A DNA stretch of 64,000 bases, taken from positions 186,001 to 250,000 of the forward strand of contig NZ_MAYO01000003.1 of NCBI RefSeq assembly GCF_001691565.1, given 5' to 3'. Shown piece by piece: positions 1 to 9,019 of the stretch (the stretch's first letter is position 1; every line of letters begins with the position of its first letter). This DNA is from Microbacterium oleivorans (lineage in GTDB: Bacteria; Actinomycetota; Actinomycetes; Actinomycetales; Microbacteriaceae). A program made the position numbers and the translations under genes. The notes beneath the pieces were generated by a model. The model did no database searches. It saw only the letters and a list, made by a program, of their open reading frames with translations, and was not told where the DNA came from.

Positions 1-1
1 C

Positions 2-643
2 TTCCAGCAGCTCGCGCCCGACGTGGCCACGTATCTCGGGCAGGCGGCCTACCTCCAGCTCGGATACGCCGAGACGCTCAGCTCGGTCATCGAGCGGAGC
101 CCCGAGCTCTCCCACAAGGAATCGCTCTCGCGGGCCACCGGCGCTGCGCTGTTCAAGCACCAGGCGCTGGTCGAGCTCATCCGCGACCGGGGCGACGACC
201 CGCTCGAGCTGATGCTCCCGTTCCGAGAACCCCTCGACGCCTTCCGGCGGGCGACCCACGGGGTGCGTCCGCTCGAGACCATGCTCACCGTGCACGTCAC
301 GGCGGGCCTGCTCGACGACTTCTACCTGTCCCTTTCGGGGAGCTACGGCGAGACGGGCCGCCGCGCGGCGGCGATCCTCCGAGCGGATGCCGACCGCTCA
401 CCGCTCGTGGCGATCGTCTCCGACGCCATCTCGACCGACGACGAGCTGCGCTCACTGCTGAGCCTGTGGGGCCGGCGCCTGGTGGGCGACACGCTCCTCG
501 TGGCGAGGAGCGCTCTTCGTCCACGGACCACGGATCGACCCGGCGCGCTCGACCAGGACGACGAGAAGCAGGTCGAGCCCGTCTTCACCCAGCTCTTGGG
601 CGCCCACTCGCGGCGCATGACGAGTATCGGACTCGACGCCTGA
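2..643 (+). CDS. ferritin-like fold protein, 5' end outside the window
   Basis: The reading frame is open to the left edge of the window, so the protein is truncated at its N-terminus; the GTG at 23 is only the first in-window start candidate. About 213 residues are visible. The segment around LGYAETLS and GAALFKHQALVELI looks like the helical bundle of the ferritin-like, tRNA-hydroxylase-like proteins that lie near DUF3107 and helicase genes in Actinobacteria. The assignment rests on family resemblance and neighbourhood. I cannot point to a complete set of di-iron ligands, so catalytic activity is not claimed. The next gene runs toward it from the opposite strand with 16 bp between the stops. 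Confidence 0.6.
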   Translation, partial: FQQLAPDVATYLGQAAYLQLGYAETLSSVIERSPELSHKESLSRATGAALFKHQALVELIRDRGDDPLELMLPFREPLDAFRRATHGVRPLETMLTVHVTAGLLDDFYLSLSGSYGETGRRAAAILRADADRSPLVAIVSDAISTDDELRSLLSLWGRRLVGDTLLVARSALRPRTTDRPGALDQDDEKQVEPVFTQLLGAHSRRMTSIGLDA

Positions 644-659
644 CCGTGCCGAGTCGTGC

Positions 660-950
660 TCAGGCGATGCCGAGGTCGCGGCGGGTGCGGGCGTCCCGTG
701 CGGCCCGCGCACGCGACGCGAGAAGCAGGACGATCGGGGTGACGATGACAGGGACGGCGATGCTCGTCAGCCAGATCCAGCCCGTGTCGGGGCCCATGCC
801 GGCCCAGGTCATCGCGGTCCAGGTCCCGGCCCCGAGCAGGGAGCCGAGGATCGGCGCCGCGGCCACGCCGCGCAGCGAACGGAGCGGCAGCGCGTAGTGC
901 GCGGCTGCTCCGGCGATCGCTCCGAAGACGAGCGCCAGGACGACGAGCAT
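660..950 (-). CDS. small three-helix membrane protein
   Basis: This 96-residue protein has three hydrophobic stretches (roughly residues 1-18, 26-45 and 52-76) and a short Arg-rich cytoplasmic tail, so it is probably an integral membrane protein. I chose the ATG at 948-950 because it follows the stop of the DUF3107 gene (952-954) by one base; a longer frame to 1046 would overlap that gene and adds only Arg/Ser-rich sequence. It is the second gene of a two-gene unit with DUF3107. No function is known to me. Confidence 0.6.
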   Translation of the reverse strand: MLVVLALVFGAIAGAAAHYALPLRSLRGVAAAPILGSLLGAGTWTAMTWAGMGPDTGWIWLTSIAVPVIVTPIVLLLASRARAARDARTRRDLGIA

Positions 951-951
951 G

Positions 952-1173
952 TCAGGCGACGAAGCCCACGCGACGGGACTGGTCGGTGCCGACCTCGACG
1001 AAGGTGATGCCCGCCGTCGGGATGAGGTAGGTCGCGCCCTTCGCATCGGCGAGGGTCACGTAGTTCGCGCCGCTGTCGAGCGCCGCGATGACCGTCTGCT
1101 TCACAGCCTCGGCGGTCTCGTTCGAATCGAAGCCGAGCTCGCGCGAGTTGGCGATGCCGATGCGGATCTCCAC
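952..1173 (-). CDS. DUF3107 family protein
   Basis: This 73-residue protein begins VEIRIGI and contains GANYVTLADAKG, both typical of the DUF3107 family (M. tuberculosis Rv3208A/TB9.4 is a member). The family is small, conserved in Actinobacteria and functionally unassigned. The GTG at 1171-1173 is preferred because a GAAAGG ribosome site lies about 11 nt upstream. It is divergent from the AdnA-like helicase and probably co-transcribed with the membrane protein downstream. Confidence 0.85.
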   Translation of the reverse strand: MEIRIGIANSRELGFDSNETAEAVKQTVIAALDSGANYVTLADAKGATYLIPTAGITFVEVGTDQSRRVGFVA

Positions 1174-1326
1174 GGTGATGCCTGCCTTTCCGGGCCCGGG
1201 TCTCCGGGCGCGTCTCGAGCCTACGACACGGGCTCGGGCACCGGATGCGGGTGGCTGCTCGCTGTCGGCGAACGATCCCGCCCCCGGCGCGCGGGCTCTC
1301 GTGACACTGGTGTCGGCGGCGACGGT

Positions 1327-1332
1327 TAGCGT
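1327..1332 (+). promoter_or_regulatory. -10 hexamer TAGCGT, leaderless start for the AdnA-like gene
   Basis: TAGCGT ends 7 nt before the ATG at 1340 and no ribosome site is present, which fits a leaderless mRNA. A 12-bp palindrome, GACACTGGTGTC (1303-1314), lies across the expected -35 region. Confidence 0.5.
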
Positions 1333-1339
1333 GGACCGC

Positions 1340-4300
1340 ATGCCCGCCGCGCCCTCCCGACCCGACCCGGCGCAGGACGCGGTGATCGCCCTCCCCGAGG
1401 CGGCTTCCGGCGTCGTGATCGGCGCGCCGGGCACGGGGAAGACGGCGACCCTCGTGCGTCGCGTCGTCGCGCTCATCGACGGGGGGATGACGCCGGAGCA
1501 GCTGCTCGTGCTGACACCGACCCGGACCGCGGCGACCGGGTTGCGCGATCGCCTCGCTGTCGGCGTCGGCGTCGCGACGAGCGGTCCGCTGGCCCGGTCC
1601 GTGGCGGCCTTCGCCTACCAGGCGGTGCGCGCTCACGCCGTACACAGCGGTGAGGAGCCTCCGCAGCTTCTGACGGGCCCGGATGAGGACCGCATCATCG
1701 GAGACCTCCTCGCCGGCGACGCCGAAGACGAGCAGCACGCGCCGTCTCGGTGGCCCGAGTGGCTGCCCCCTGACATCCGATCGACGTCCGGGCTCCGCGC
1801 CGAGATCCGTGCCTTCCTCGCGGAGATGACGACGCTCGGCATCGAACCGGGCGAGCTCGCCGCGCGCGCGAGCGCGACGGATCGACCGGTGTGGGCGTCG
1901 CTGGCGTCGTTCGCCCGGGAGTACCGCGCCGTCCGCGCACGCATGCGCGGAGCGCATCGGGATGCGGCCGGTCTGGTGCGTGAGGCGGTGGGGCTCCTTC
2001 GCGACGCTCCGGCCGGCTCGCCCGCTCTGGGGTCGGTCGCCGGCCTGCGCGCGATCCTCGTCGACGACGCGCAGGAGCTGACTCTCGGTGGAGTGGAGTT
2101 GCTCGAGGCCTGCCGGATGCGTGGCATCGCCGTCCTCGCCTTCGGCGATCCCGACGTCGGCTCGGGGTCGTTCCGAGGCGCCCACCCCGAGAACTTCGCC
2201 CGCCTCGCCACGACGACGTATGTCCTCGACCGGGTGCACCGCGGGACGGCGGCGCACCGAGACCTCACGGCACAGGTCACCTCGCGCATCGGGGCGGCGG
2301 GGCTCGTCGCGCACCGGCATCCACCCGTCGGGGTCGACCCGGATGAGAGCGTCCGCGCATTCACGCTGCGATCCGGGGCCGAGGAGTTCGATGTGATAGC
2401 CCGCCTCCTGCGGGAGCGTCACGTCCACGACGGGGTCCGCTGGGAGGACTGCGCGGTCATCGCGCACGACTCGCGCCAGGTGACGGCCCTGGAGGCCGAG
2501 CTGTCGGCTCGCGACGTCCCCACCGCCGCTGTCGGTCCCGCCCGCGCCCTCGCCGAGACGGTGATCGTCCGGGAGCTGCTGCGGACCGTCGATCTCGCGG
2601 CGATACCGCTGGAAGAGCGCACCGACGACGACGTCCTCGACGCGCTGGTGGGCGGGGGCCTCGATCCGGTGGAACTGCGTCGCCTGCGCGCCGCGCTCCG
2701 ACACGAGGAGCTGCGACGCGGGGGCGAGCGATCTGCGCGGGATCTGCTCGCGTCGGGGATGCGTCATCCGATCGAGTTCGACGTCGTCGACACCCCCGAG
2801 GCGCGCCGGGCCGCGCGCGTGGCGCGCACGCTCGGCGACCTGGGGGAGCAGCTGCAGACCGGCGCGACCGCGCACGAGCTCCTCTGGACCGTGTGGGAGC
2901 AGCGAGGCCTCGAACGCCAGCTGCGTTCCCTCGCCGACGGCCAGGGATCGCTGGCGGACGGCGCCCGGCGGGACCTGGACGCCGTCGTCGCCCTGTTCGA
3001 GGCTGCCAAGCGTCACGGGGAGCGCGAGGACGGCACCGCGCCGATCGACTATCTGCGGGCGCTGCTGCACTCGGAGATCGCGGAGGACCGCCTGCGGACC
3101 GGCACAGTGACGAGCGGAGTCCAGATCTCCACGCCGGCTGCCGCTCTCGGACTCGAGTTCGACACCGTCATCATCGCAGGGGTGCAAGACGGGGTGTGGC
3201 CGAACCTCCGGCTGCGCGGCAGCCTCCTCGAGACCGCTCGGCTCGCCGAGGAGGACACGGATCTCGACACGGCGGATCGACGCCGCGCGGTTCTGTACGA
3301 CGAGCTCCGACTCTTCGCGCGTGCGGTTTCGCGGGCGCGGTCCCGGCTCGTCGTGACCGCGGTGGACGACGACGACTCCGGGCCCAGCGTCCTGTTCGAG
3401 CTGCTGCCTCCCGCCCGGCCGGCTCCTCGGTCGGCTGAGCATCCGCTCACGCTGAGGGGTCTCGTCGCGGCCCACCGCCGGACGCTCACGGACCCGCGAA
3501 GTGCGGAGCCGGTGCGGGCGGATGCGGCGGGGCAGCTCGCGTTGCTGGCCGGCGCCGGTGTTCCCGGCGCAGACCCTTCGCAGTGGTACGGGCTCGCCGA
3601 GCCGACCTCTACGGCCCCCATTCGAGACCTCGACGCGGCGCCGCTGCGCATCTCACCCTCGCGCATCCACGCACTCGAGCAGTGTCAGCTCGACTGGGTC
3701 ATCGGCGATCTGGGCGGCGACCCGGGAACCGCGGTCGCGGGACTCGGCACCCTCCTGCACGCGGCCCTGGAACGTGCGGAGACGGGAGATGTCGAGACGC
3801 TGTGGGCATTCGTCCAGGACGGGTGGTCCCAGCTCGAGTTCGACGCCGCGTGGATCGACGAAGCCGAGCGCCGTCGCGCCCGCGACCTCGTCGAGAGACT
3901 GGCCGCGTACCTCCGCGACATCGAACGGGACGGCACCGCCCTCGTGGGTGCGGAGCCGCACTTCGAGGTCGCGCTGCCGGTTCCGGATGCCGCGCATCCG
4001 GCGATCCTCTCGGGCTACATCGACCGGGTCGAGCGGACGCGGGACGGCCGCGTCGTCATCGTCGATCTGAAGACGGGGCGGTACGAGCCGACGGGCGACA
4101 AGGCCGCCGAGGAGAACCCGCAACTGGCCGCGTACCAATTGGCGTTCGAGCGCGGGGCGATCCCCGAGGTGGCCGGCGCCGAGCCGGGCGGGGCGAAGCT
4201 CCTCGTCCTGAAGGGAACGCGGAACGCCCCTTACGCGCAGCCGCGACAGGAACCGTTCGACGACGAGACGCGGGCGGCGTTCCTTTCCCGCGTCGACGAG

Positions 4301-4417
4301 GCGGTGCGCGTGATGCGAGGTACCTCGTTCATCGCGCCCTTCGAAGAGCACTGCCGCGACGACCACACCCGCGGACTCTGCCGCATTCACACGATCGGAC
4401 CGGTGAGTTCTGCGTGA
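1340..4417 (+). CDS. adnA: AdnA-like UvrD-family helicase with C-terminal RecB-type nuclease
   Basis: This 1025-residue protein should be one subunit of the AdnAB motor-nuclease that resects double-strand breaks in Actinobacteria. Walker A (GAPGTGKT) is near residue 28. The Walker B equivalent reads LVDDAQEL rather than DExQ, and the motif III equivalent (FGDPDVGSGSFRGA) lacks the usual Gln, so the motor looks weakened. The C-terminal nuclease has GYIDR, IVDLKTG (about residues 905-911) and QLAAYQ, the PD-(D/E)XK plus QxxxY pattern. The ATG at 1340 follows a -10 hexamer by 7 nt; an in-frame GTG at 1331 would lie inside that hexamer. The stop overlaps the next start as GTGA. The A/B assignment rests on gene order, length and motif decay. 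Confidence 0.8.
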   Translation: MPAAPSRPDPAQDAVIALPEAASGVVIGAPGTGKTATLVRRVVALIDGGMTPEQLLVLTPTRTAATGLRDRLAVGVGVATSGPLARSVAAFAYQAVRAHAVHSGEEPPQLLTGPDEDRIIGDLLAGDAEDEQHAPSRWPEWLPPDIRSTSGLRAEIRAFLAEMTTLGIEPGELAARASATDRPVWASLASFAREYRAVRARMRGAHRDAAGLVREAVGLLRDAPAGSPALGSVAGLRAILVDDAQELTLGGVELLEACRMRGIAVLAFGDPDVGSGSFRGAHPENFARLATTTYVLDRVHRGTAAHRDLTAQVTSRIGAAGLVAHRHPPVGVDPDESVRAFTLRSGAEEFDVIARLLRERHVHDGVRWEDCAVIAHDSRQVTALEAELSARDVPTAAVGPARALAETVIVRELLRTVDLAAIPLEERTDDDVLDALVGGGLDPVELRRLRAALRHEELRRGGERSARDLLASGMRHPIEFDVVDTPEARRAARVARTLGDLGEQLQTGATAHELLWTVWEQRGLERQLRSLADGQGSLADGARRDLDAVVALFEAAKRHGEREDGTAPIDYLRALLHSEIAEDRLRTGTVTSGVQISTPAAALGLEFDTVIIAGVQDGVWPNLRLRGSLLETARLAEEDTDLDTADRRRAVLYDELRLFARAVSRARSRLVVTAVDDDDSGPSVLFELLPPARPAPRSAEHPLTLRGLVAAHRRTLTDPRSAEPVRADAAGQLALLAGAGVPGADPSQWYGLAEPTSTAPIRDLDAAPLRISPSRIHALEQCQLDWVIGDLGGDPGTAVAGLGTLLHAALERAETGDVETLWAFVQDGWSQLEFDAAWIDEAERRRARDLVERLAAYLRDIERDGTALVGAEPHFEVALPVPDAAHPAILSGYIDRVERTRDGRVVIVDLKTGRYEPTGDKAAEENPQLAAYQLAFERGAIPEVAGAEPGGAKLLVLKGTRNAPYAQPRQEPFDDETRAAFLSRVDEAVRVMRGTSFIAPFEEHCRDDHTRGLCRIHTIGPVSSA

Positions 4418-7400
4418 GCGCCTCCGTCATCAGCCCTGAAGCCGTCGCGGCGGCGCTCGGGCAGTTCCCCCCGACGGTCGAGCAGTCCGCCGTCATCTCG
4501 GCGCCGCTCTCTCCGGCGCTCGTCGTCGCGGGCGCCGGGAGCGGCAAGACGGAGACGATGGCCGGTCGCGTCGTGTGGCTCGTCGCCAACGGCCTGGTCC
4601 GTCGGGATGAGGTGCTCGGGCTGACCTTCACCCGCAAAGCCGCGGGGGAGCTGGCGGAACGCATCGGGTCACGGCTGCGTCGCCTGGCGGAGTTCGAGAG
4701 TCGGGGACTCCTCCCGCAGCTCGAGGCTCTGCACGCCGACGGTCGTCTCGCCGTCTTCGGGGAGCTCGAGCGCTCGGGGGCGCCCGAGAGCGCCCGCCGC
4801 GCGGCGCTCGACGCCCTCGCCCCCGAGAGCGCGAGCCCGGCCGCGGGGGACGCGTTGCTCGAGCGGCCCGCCGTTTCGACCTACAACAGTTTCGCCGACG
4901 CCATCGTGCGCGAGAACGCGGTCCGGATCGGCCGCGACGCCGAGGCTGTCGTCCTCAGCGAGTCCGCGGCGTGGCTCCTCATGCGCCAGGTCGTGCTGTC
5001 CTCCGACGACCCGCGCCTGCCCGAACGCCCCGAGCGGCCCTCGACGATCATCGACGCGGCCCTGCGGATCGCGCGGGACAGCGTCGACAACCTCGTCGGT
5101 CTCGCGGATCTCGACGCCTTCGCTGAGGCGTTCCAGGACGTCCTCGAGCGGCCGAGTGAGCGCGCCGGGACGACCGTGTACGCGGACGTCCGGACGGCGG
5201 CCGAGAAGGTGTCGGGGCTCACCGTCCTCACTGCTCTCGCTCGCACCTACGACGCCGAGAAGCGCCGGCGCGGCCTCATCGACTTCTCCGACCAGGTCGC
5301 CGGAGCTCTGGAGGTCGTCCGCACGCATCCGTCCGTGGCCGACGAGGTGAGGCAGCGGTACCGGGTGGTCCTCCTGGACGAGTACCAGGACACCTCCGTC
5401 GTCCAGACGGATCTGCTGGCCGCCCTGTTCCGGGGGACGGCGGTCATGGCCGTCGGGGATCCGCATCAGTCGATCTACGGATGGCGCGGCGCCAGTGCGG
5501 GCAACCTCGGTGACTTCGCGCGCTCCTTCGATCCGGATGCCGGGGCTCGCACGTATTCGCTTCTCACGAGCTGGCGCAACGGCGTCGACGTCCTCCGGGC
5601 CGCGGGTGCGGTTCTCGAGCCTCTCGAGGCGCCCGTCGAGGTCGGCGCGCTCCGCCCCCGCCCGGGGGCGCCCGCGGGACGCGTCGACATCGTCGTCGAA
5701 GACGACGTGGACGCCGAAGCCGACGCCGTCGCGGAGTGGTTCCGCGCCGTGCGCGAGGAGCGGCATCGAACCGGACGGCAGACCACGGCGGCCGTCCTCG
5801 TGCGGAGCAAGAAGCACATGATCAGGTTCGCGGACGCGCTGGGGCGGCGCGGCATCCCGCACCGGATCCTCGGACTGGGCGGACTCCTCTCGACCCCGGA
5901 GGTGGTCGACGTGGTCGCCGCGCTGCGGGTCATCAGCGACCCGCGAGCGGGATCCGCCCTCATCCGGTTGCTCGCCGGGCCGAGGTGGGCGGTCGGGCTC
6001 GCCGATCTCAAAGAGCTCGCTCACGTGGCCGCACGGCTGGTCCGTCACGACACGGCGCTCCAGCCGTTGCCACCCGAGCTCGCAGAGACGATCCGCTCCT
6101 CGGCGGGAGACGAGGGCGGATCGCTCATCGCGGCTCTCGACTTCGTTTCCCGTCAGAAGCCCGATCACGGCTGGCTCAGCGGTTTCACCCCGGCGGCACG
6201 GACCCGGCTGCGGGAGGCGGGTGCCGTGTTCGCAGGACTGCGGCGCGCCGCGGGTCTTCCGATCCCCGAGCTCGTCCGGCTCATCGAGGCGGAACTGCGT
6301 CTGGACATCGAGCTCGCAGCGAACGAGTCGCGGGGACCGGCCCGGACGGCCTCGGATCAGCTTCGTGCCTTCATCGACGAACTCCACGGTTTCCTCCAGA
6401 CCGACGAGCGCGGTTCGCTGTCGAGTCTGCTCGCCTGGTTGGACCGCGCCGAGCGCATCGACGAGTTCGCACCGCGCACCGAGCCGCCCGAGGAGGACGT
6501 CGTTCAGTTGCTGACGATCCACGGCTCGAAGGGCCTGGAGTGGGACGCCGTGGCGGTCGTCCGCGGTGTCGAGGAGGAGCTGCCTGCTCGACTGCAGGAT
6601 GCGAAGGGCTGGCTGGGGTTCGGCGTGCTGCCATACTCTTTCCGGGGTGACAGGGACTGGCTGCCCGAGCTCAGATGGCGCGCGCATGACGCGCCCACCC
6701 AGCAGGACCTGAAGGCCGCACTCGTGTCGTTCACCGAGGGGATCCGCGACCGCCACCTGGCGGAGGAGCGCCGGCTCGCGTACGTCGCCGTCACGCGAGC
6801 ACGCGAGCACCTCTTGCTCGCCGCGTCGCCGTGGGCGGGAACCAAGAAGCCGCGCCGGGTGAGCCGGTTCGTGACCGAGATCGCAGCGGAGCTCGAGATC
6901 CCGCTTCCCGAGACCGAGGTCCCGGACAATCCCTACGACGGTGCGCGAGCCACCCTCGAATGGCCCATCGATCCGCTCGGCGCGCGTGCCGCGAGGGTCC
7001 GGAATGCGGCCGCACGTGTGCGGACGGCTATCGGCTCCGCCCCGGCGACGCCGACGCGCGACCTCGAGCTCCTCCTCGCCGAACGGGCGGCGCGGGCTGC
7101 CGGCCAGGAGCGCGTGGCCCCCACCCGCATCCCCGCATCACGGTTCAAGGACTTCGTCGCCGACTACGACGCGGCCGCGACGGCGGTCTCGCGTCCGCTG
7201 CCGGAACGGCCCTACCGTCAGACGAGGCTCGGCACACTGTTCCACTCCTGGGTCGAGCAGCGATCCGGTCTGGTGGGTAGGGCCCGGTCCGCCGATGATG
7301 TGCTGTGGGATGACGACGAGGACGGCGGATCCGTGTCGGCGGCGGACGCCGACGCGCTCGACCGGCTGCGCGAGGCCTTCCTCTCCTCCGAGTGGGGTCC

Positions 7401-7695
7401 GCTGCAGCCGATCGAGGTCGAGACCGAGATCGACTTCGTCGACCCCGACGCCCTCGGCGACGGGCGCCCGCACATCGTCATCTGCAAGCTCGATGCCGTC
7501 TACCGGCGCGGGGACCGCATCGAGATCGTCGATTGGAAGACCGGTCGACCCCCACGGACGGCAGCTGAACGAACCGAGCGGATGCTGCAGCTCGAGCTGT
7601 ACCGACGGGCATACCACGCGAAGCACGCGGTCCCGCTGGACATGATCGACGTCGCCCTCTTCTACGTCGCCGACGGCCTCGTTCTGCGGGCCTGA
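4414..7695 (+). CDS. adnB: AdnB-like UvrD-family helicase-nuclease
   Basis: This 1093-residue protein, close to the ~1095 of mycobacterial AdnB, is the likely partner of the upstream gene in an AdnAB end-resection complex. Motor motifs are intact: Walker A GAGSGKT (about residue 40), DEYQDTS, VGDPHQSIYGWRGA, TIHGSKGLEWD and VAVTRA. The nuclease domain has CKLDAVYR, EIVDWKTG (about residues 1035-1042) and QLELYRRAYH. The GTG at 4414 overlaps the upstream stop by 4 bp (GTGA), so translation is probably coupled. The frame is open far upstream, but that part is antisense-like Arg-rich sequence inside the first gene. Confidence 0.85.
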   Translation: MSASVISPEAVAAALGQFPPTVEQSAVISAPLSPALVVAGAGSGKTETMAGRVVWLVANGLVRRDEVLGLTFTRKAAGELAERIGSRLRRLAEFESRGLLPQLEALHADGRLAVFGELERSGAPESARRAALDALAPESASPAAGDALLERPAVSTYNSFADAIVRENAVRIGRDAEAVVLSESAAWLLMRQVVLSSDDPRLPERPERPSTIIDAALRIARDSVDNLVGLADLDAFAEAFQDVLERPSERAGTTVYADVRTAAEKVSGLTVLTALARTYDAEKRRRGLIDFSDQVAGALEVVRTHPSVADEVRQRYRVVLLDEYQDTSVVQTDLLAALFRGTAVMAVGDPHQSIYGWRGASAGNLGDFARSFDPDAGARTYSLLTSWRNGVDVLRAAGAVLEPLEAPVEVGALRPRPGAPAGRVDIVVEDDVDAEADAVAEWFRAVREERHRTGRQTTAAVLVRSKKHMIRFADALGRRGIPHRILGLGGLLSTPEVVDVVAALRVISDPRAGSALIRLLAGPRWAVGLADLKELAHVAARLVRHDTALQPLPPELAETIRSSAGDEGGSLIAALDFVSRQKPDHGWLSGFTPAARTRLREAGAVFAGLRRAAGLPIPELVRLIEAELRLDIELAANESRGPARTASDQLRAFIDELHGFLQTDERGSLSSLLAWLDRAERIDEFAPRTEPPEEDVVQLLTIHGSKGLEWDAVAVVRGVEEELPARLQDAKGWLGFGVLPYSFRGDRDWLPELRWRAHDAPTQQDLKAALVSFTEGIRDRHLAEERRLAYVAVTRAREHLLLAASPWAGTKKPRRVSRFVTEIAAELEIPLPETEVPDNPYDGARATLEWPIDPLGARAARVRNAAARVRTAIGSAPATPTRDLELLLAERAARAAGQERVAPTRIPASRFKDFVADYDAAATAVSRPLPERPYRQTRLGTLFHSWVEQRSGLVGRARSADDVLWDDDEDGGSVSAADADALDRLREAFLSSEWGPLQPIEVETEIDFVDPDALGDGRPHIVICKLDAVYRRGDRIEIVDWKTGRPPRTAAERTERMLQLELYRRAYHAKHAVPLDMIDVALFYVADGLVLRA

Positions 7696-7725
7696 CCGGG
7701 GCGCAGGATCAGCGGCCGATGCGGC

Positions 7726-8955
7726 TCAGGCTGTTCCCGTCCAGCGGCGGAGCGCGTTCTTGGCCGCGTCGTCGGGGTCGCGCTCCTCGGCGGCCGGCGC
7801 GTCCTCGGCGCCGGGCCAGTCGCTGAACTCGATCGGCTCGGTCTCCTCATCGGTTCGGGATGCCGCCGGTTCCGGCGCCTCGTCCTCGTAGCCGTCGAGC
7901 ATGCCGGGGTCGTAGGCGTCGGTCTGCATCGACGTGTCGATGGCGTCCGCGGTCGCGGCGGGCACGCGGCCGATCGCCGCGATCGCGTCGTCGACGCTCA
8001 CCGTCCCCGATCCGATCGGCGGCTCGTCGCGGACGCTCTCGTCGAGAGAGGTGAGGAGGGCGACGGCATCCGTCATCACCGACTCGGATGCGGACTCGTG
8101 CCCGTGCACGAGCCACTTCGCGAACTCGAGTTCGGCGTGCAGGCGAGCCCGCTCGGCGAGCATGGTGTCGGGTGAGCGTCCGGCGGCCGCGGAGTATGCG
8201 GCGATGACGTCCGAGGCGGCATCGGGAGCGCTGGCGATCCAGCGGAGGTCCTCGGCGGGATCCCCGACGCTCAGTCCGCCCCACGACAGCAGCCCGTCGA
8301 CGGTCGGCACCCCGTCGACGTCGGTCAGGGTGAAGGCAGCGGGGTCGACGCCGCCGAGGACGACCGTCGGCTCGACATTCCACAGGCCGTCGAGCGCGAT
8401 GGCACGGCTCCACCTCCGCAGGAGCCCGAACGGCAGGCGGCCGGTCGCCTCGGCACGATCGAGGAGGCGTTCGGTGTCGGACCGGACCTGCGCGGCCGTC
8501 CGGGAGGGCAACCCCGCGCTCTGGACGATCGAGGTCGGGAGATCGTGGATGCCGGCGATCGCTGTCGCGATGGCCGTCGCGACGCCGCGACCCGCCGGGA
8601 TGTGGGCGGCGTCGACGCGGTATCCCGCCAAGTGGGTTTCGACGCGCGCGGTGCGGCCCTCGATGCTCGATCGCCCCAGGATCTCGGGGGCGCGGAACGG
8701 GAGCATCGCGCGTACCCCCGCCGTCAGCGCCGCGAGCGCGGCGGCCTCCCGTGAGGCGTCGGCTTCGGCCTCATCGCTCTCCGGGACGCGGACCACGAGG
8801 CGTGTGCCGTCGTCGAGGTGGACGAGAGCGGTGTCGTACCGTCCGCCGGCCCCCTCGCTCAGGCGTCCCGCCGCGGTGATGCTCGTGCGCACGCCCGAAG
8901 CCTGCGAGAGAGCTGCCGTCGCCGCCGCGGCTAGAGTGAGAGGAGAGCGTGCCAT
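7726..8955 (-). CDS. aminoglycoside/macrolide phosphotransferase-fold protein
   Basis: This 409-residue protein has the protein-kinase-like fold of APH/macrolide phosphotransferases: an N-terminal lobe with RLVVRVP, then LSWGGLSVGDPAEDLRWIA, matching the GDPAxDL signature near the catalytic loop. The last ~95 residues are acidic and low in complexity, ending in a short basic tail. The substrate is unknown. A phosphotransferase next to adnAB/nudC is common in Actinobacteria, which argues for a housekeeping role rather than drug resistance. The ATG at 8953-8955 lies 7 nt after TACCCT on the minus strand. The gene is divergent from nudC and convergent with the AdnB-like gene. Confidence 0.7.
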   Translation of the reverse strand: MARSPLTLAAAATAALSQASGVRTSITAAGRLSEGAGGRYDTALVHLDDGTRLVVRVPESDEAEADASREAAALAALTAGVRAMLPFRAPEILGRSSIEGRTARVETHLAGYRVDAAHIPAGRGVATAIATAIAGIHDLPTSIVQSAGLPSRTAAQVRSDTERLLDRAEATGRLPFGLLRRWSRAIALDGLWNVEPTVVLGGVDPAAFTLTDVDGVPTVDGLLSWGGLSVGDPAEDLRWIASAPDAASDVIAAYSAAAGRSPDTMLAERARLHAELEFAKWLVHGHESASESVMTDAVALLTSLDESVRDEPPIGSGTVSVDDAIAAIGRVPAATADAIDTSMQTDAYDPGMLDGYEDEAPEPAASRTDEETEPIEFSDWPGAEDAPAAEERDPDDAAKNALRRWTGTA

Positions 8956-8962
8956 GCCCCCC

Positions 8963-8968
8963 AGGGTA
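8963..8968 (-). promoter_or_regulatory. -10 hexamer TACCCT for the phosphotransferase gene
   Basis: Read on the minus strand, TACCCT ends 7 nt before the ATG at 8955. The spacing suits a leaderless transcript. Confidence 0.4.
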
Positions 8969-9019
8969 GGCGGGGCCCGCCGCAGCGCATTCGCGCCACG
9001 CCCGCAAGAGAGGTCCTCG

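Noticed and set aside
1303..1314. GACACTGGTGTC as a LexA (SOS) box
   Set aside because: It does not match the actinobacterial TCGAAC-N4-GTTCGA pattern. It is kept only as an unassigned palindrome.
809..3475. Long minus-strand open frame (888 codons) opposite the AdnA-like gene
   Set aside because: It is Arg/Gly-rich, has no motif, and lies antisense to a gene with helicase and nuclease signatures; long shadow frames are expected at this GC content.
4669..6810. Minus-strand open frame of 713 codons opposite the AdnB-like gene
   Set aside because: No domain or ribosome site, and composition is typical of antisense to a high-GC coding region.
7726..8955. Phosphotransferase as an antibiotic-resistance gene
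   Set aside because: It sits in a conserved housekeeping neighbourhood with native composition; there is no sign of transfer.
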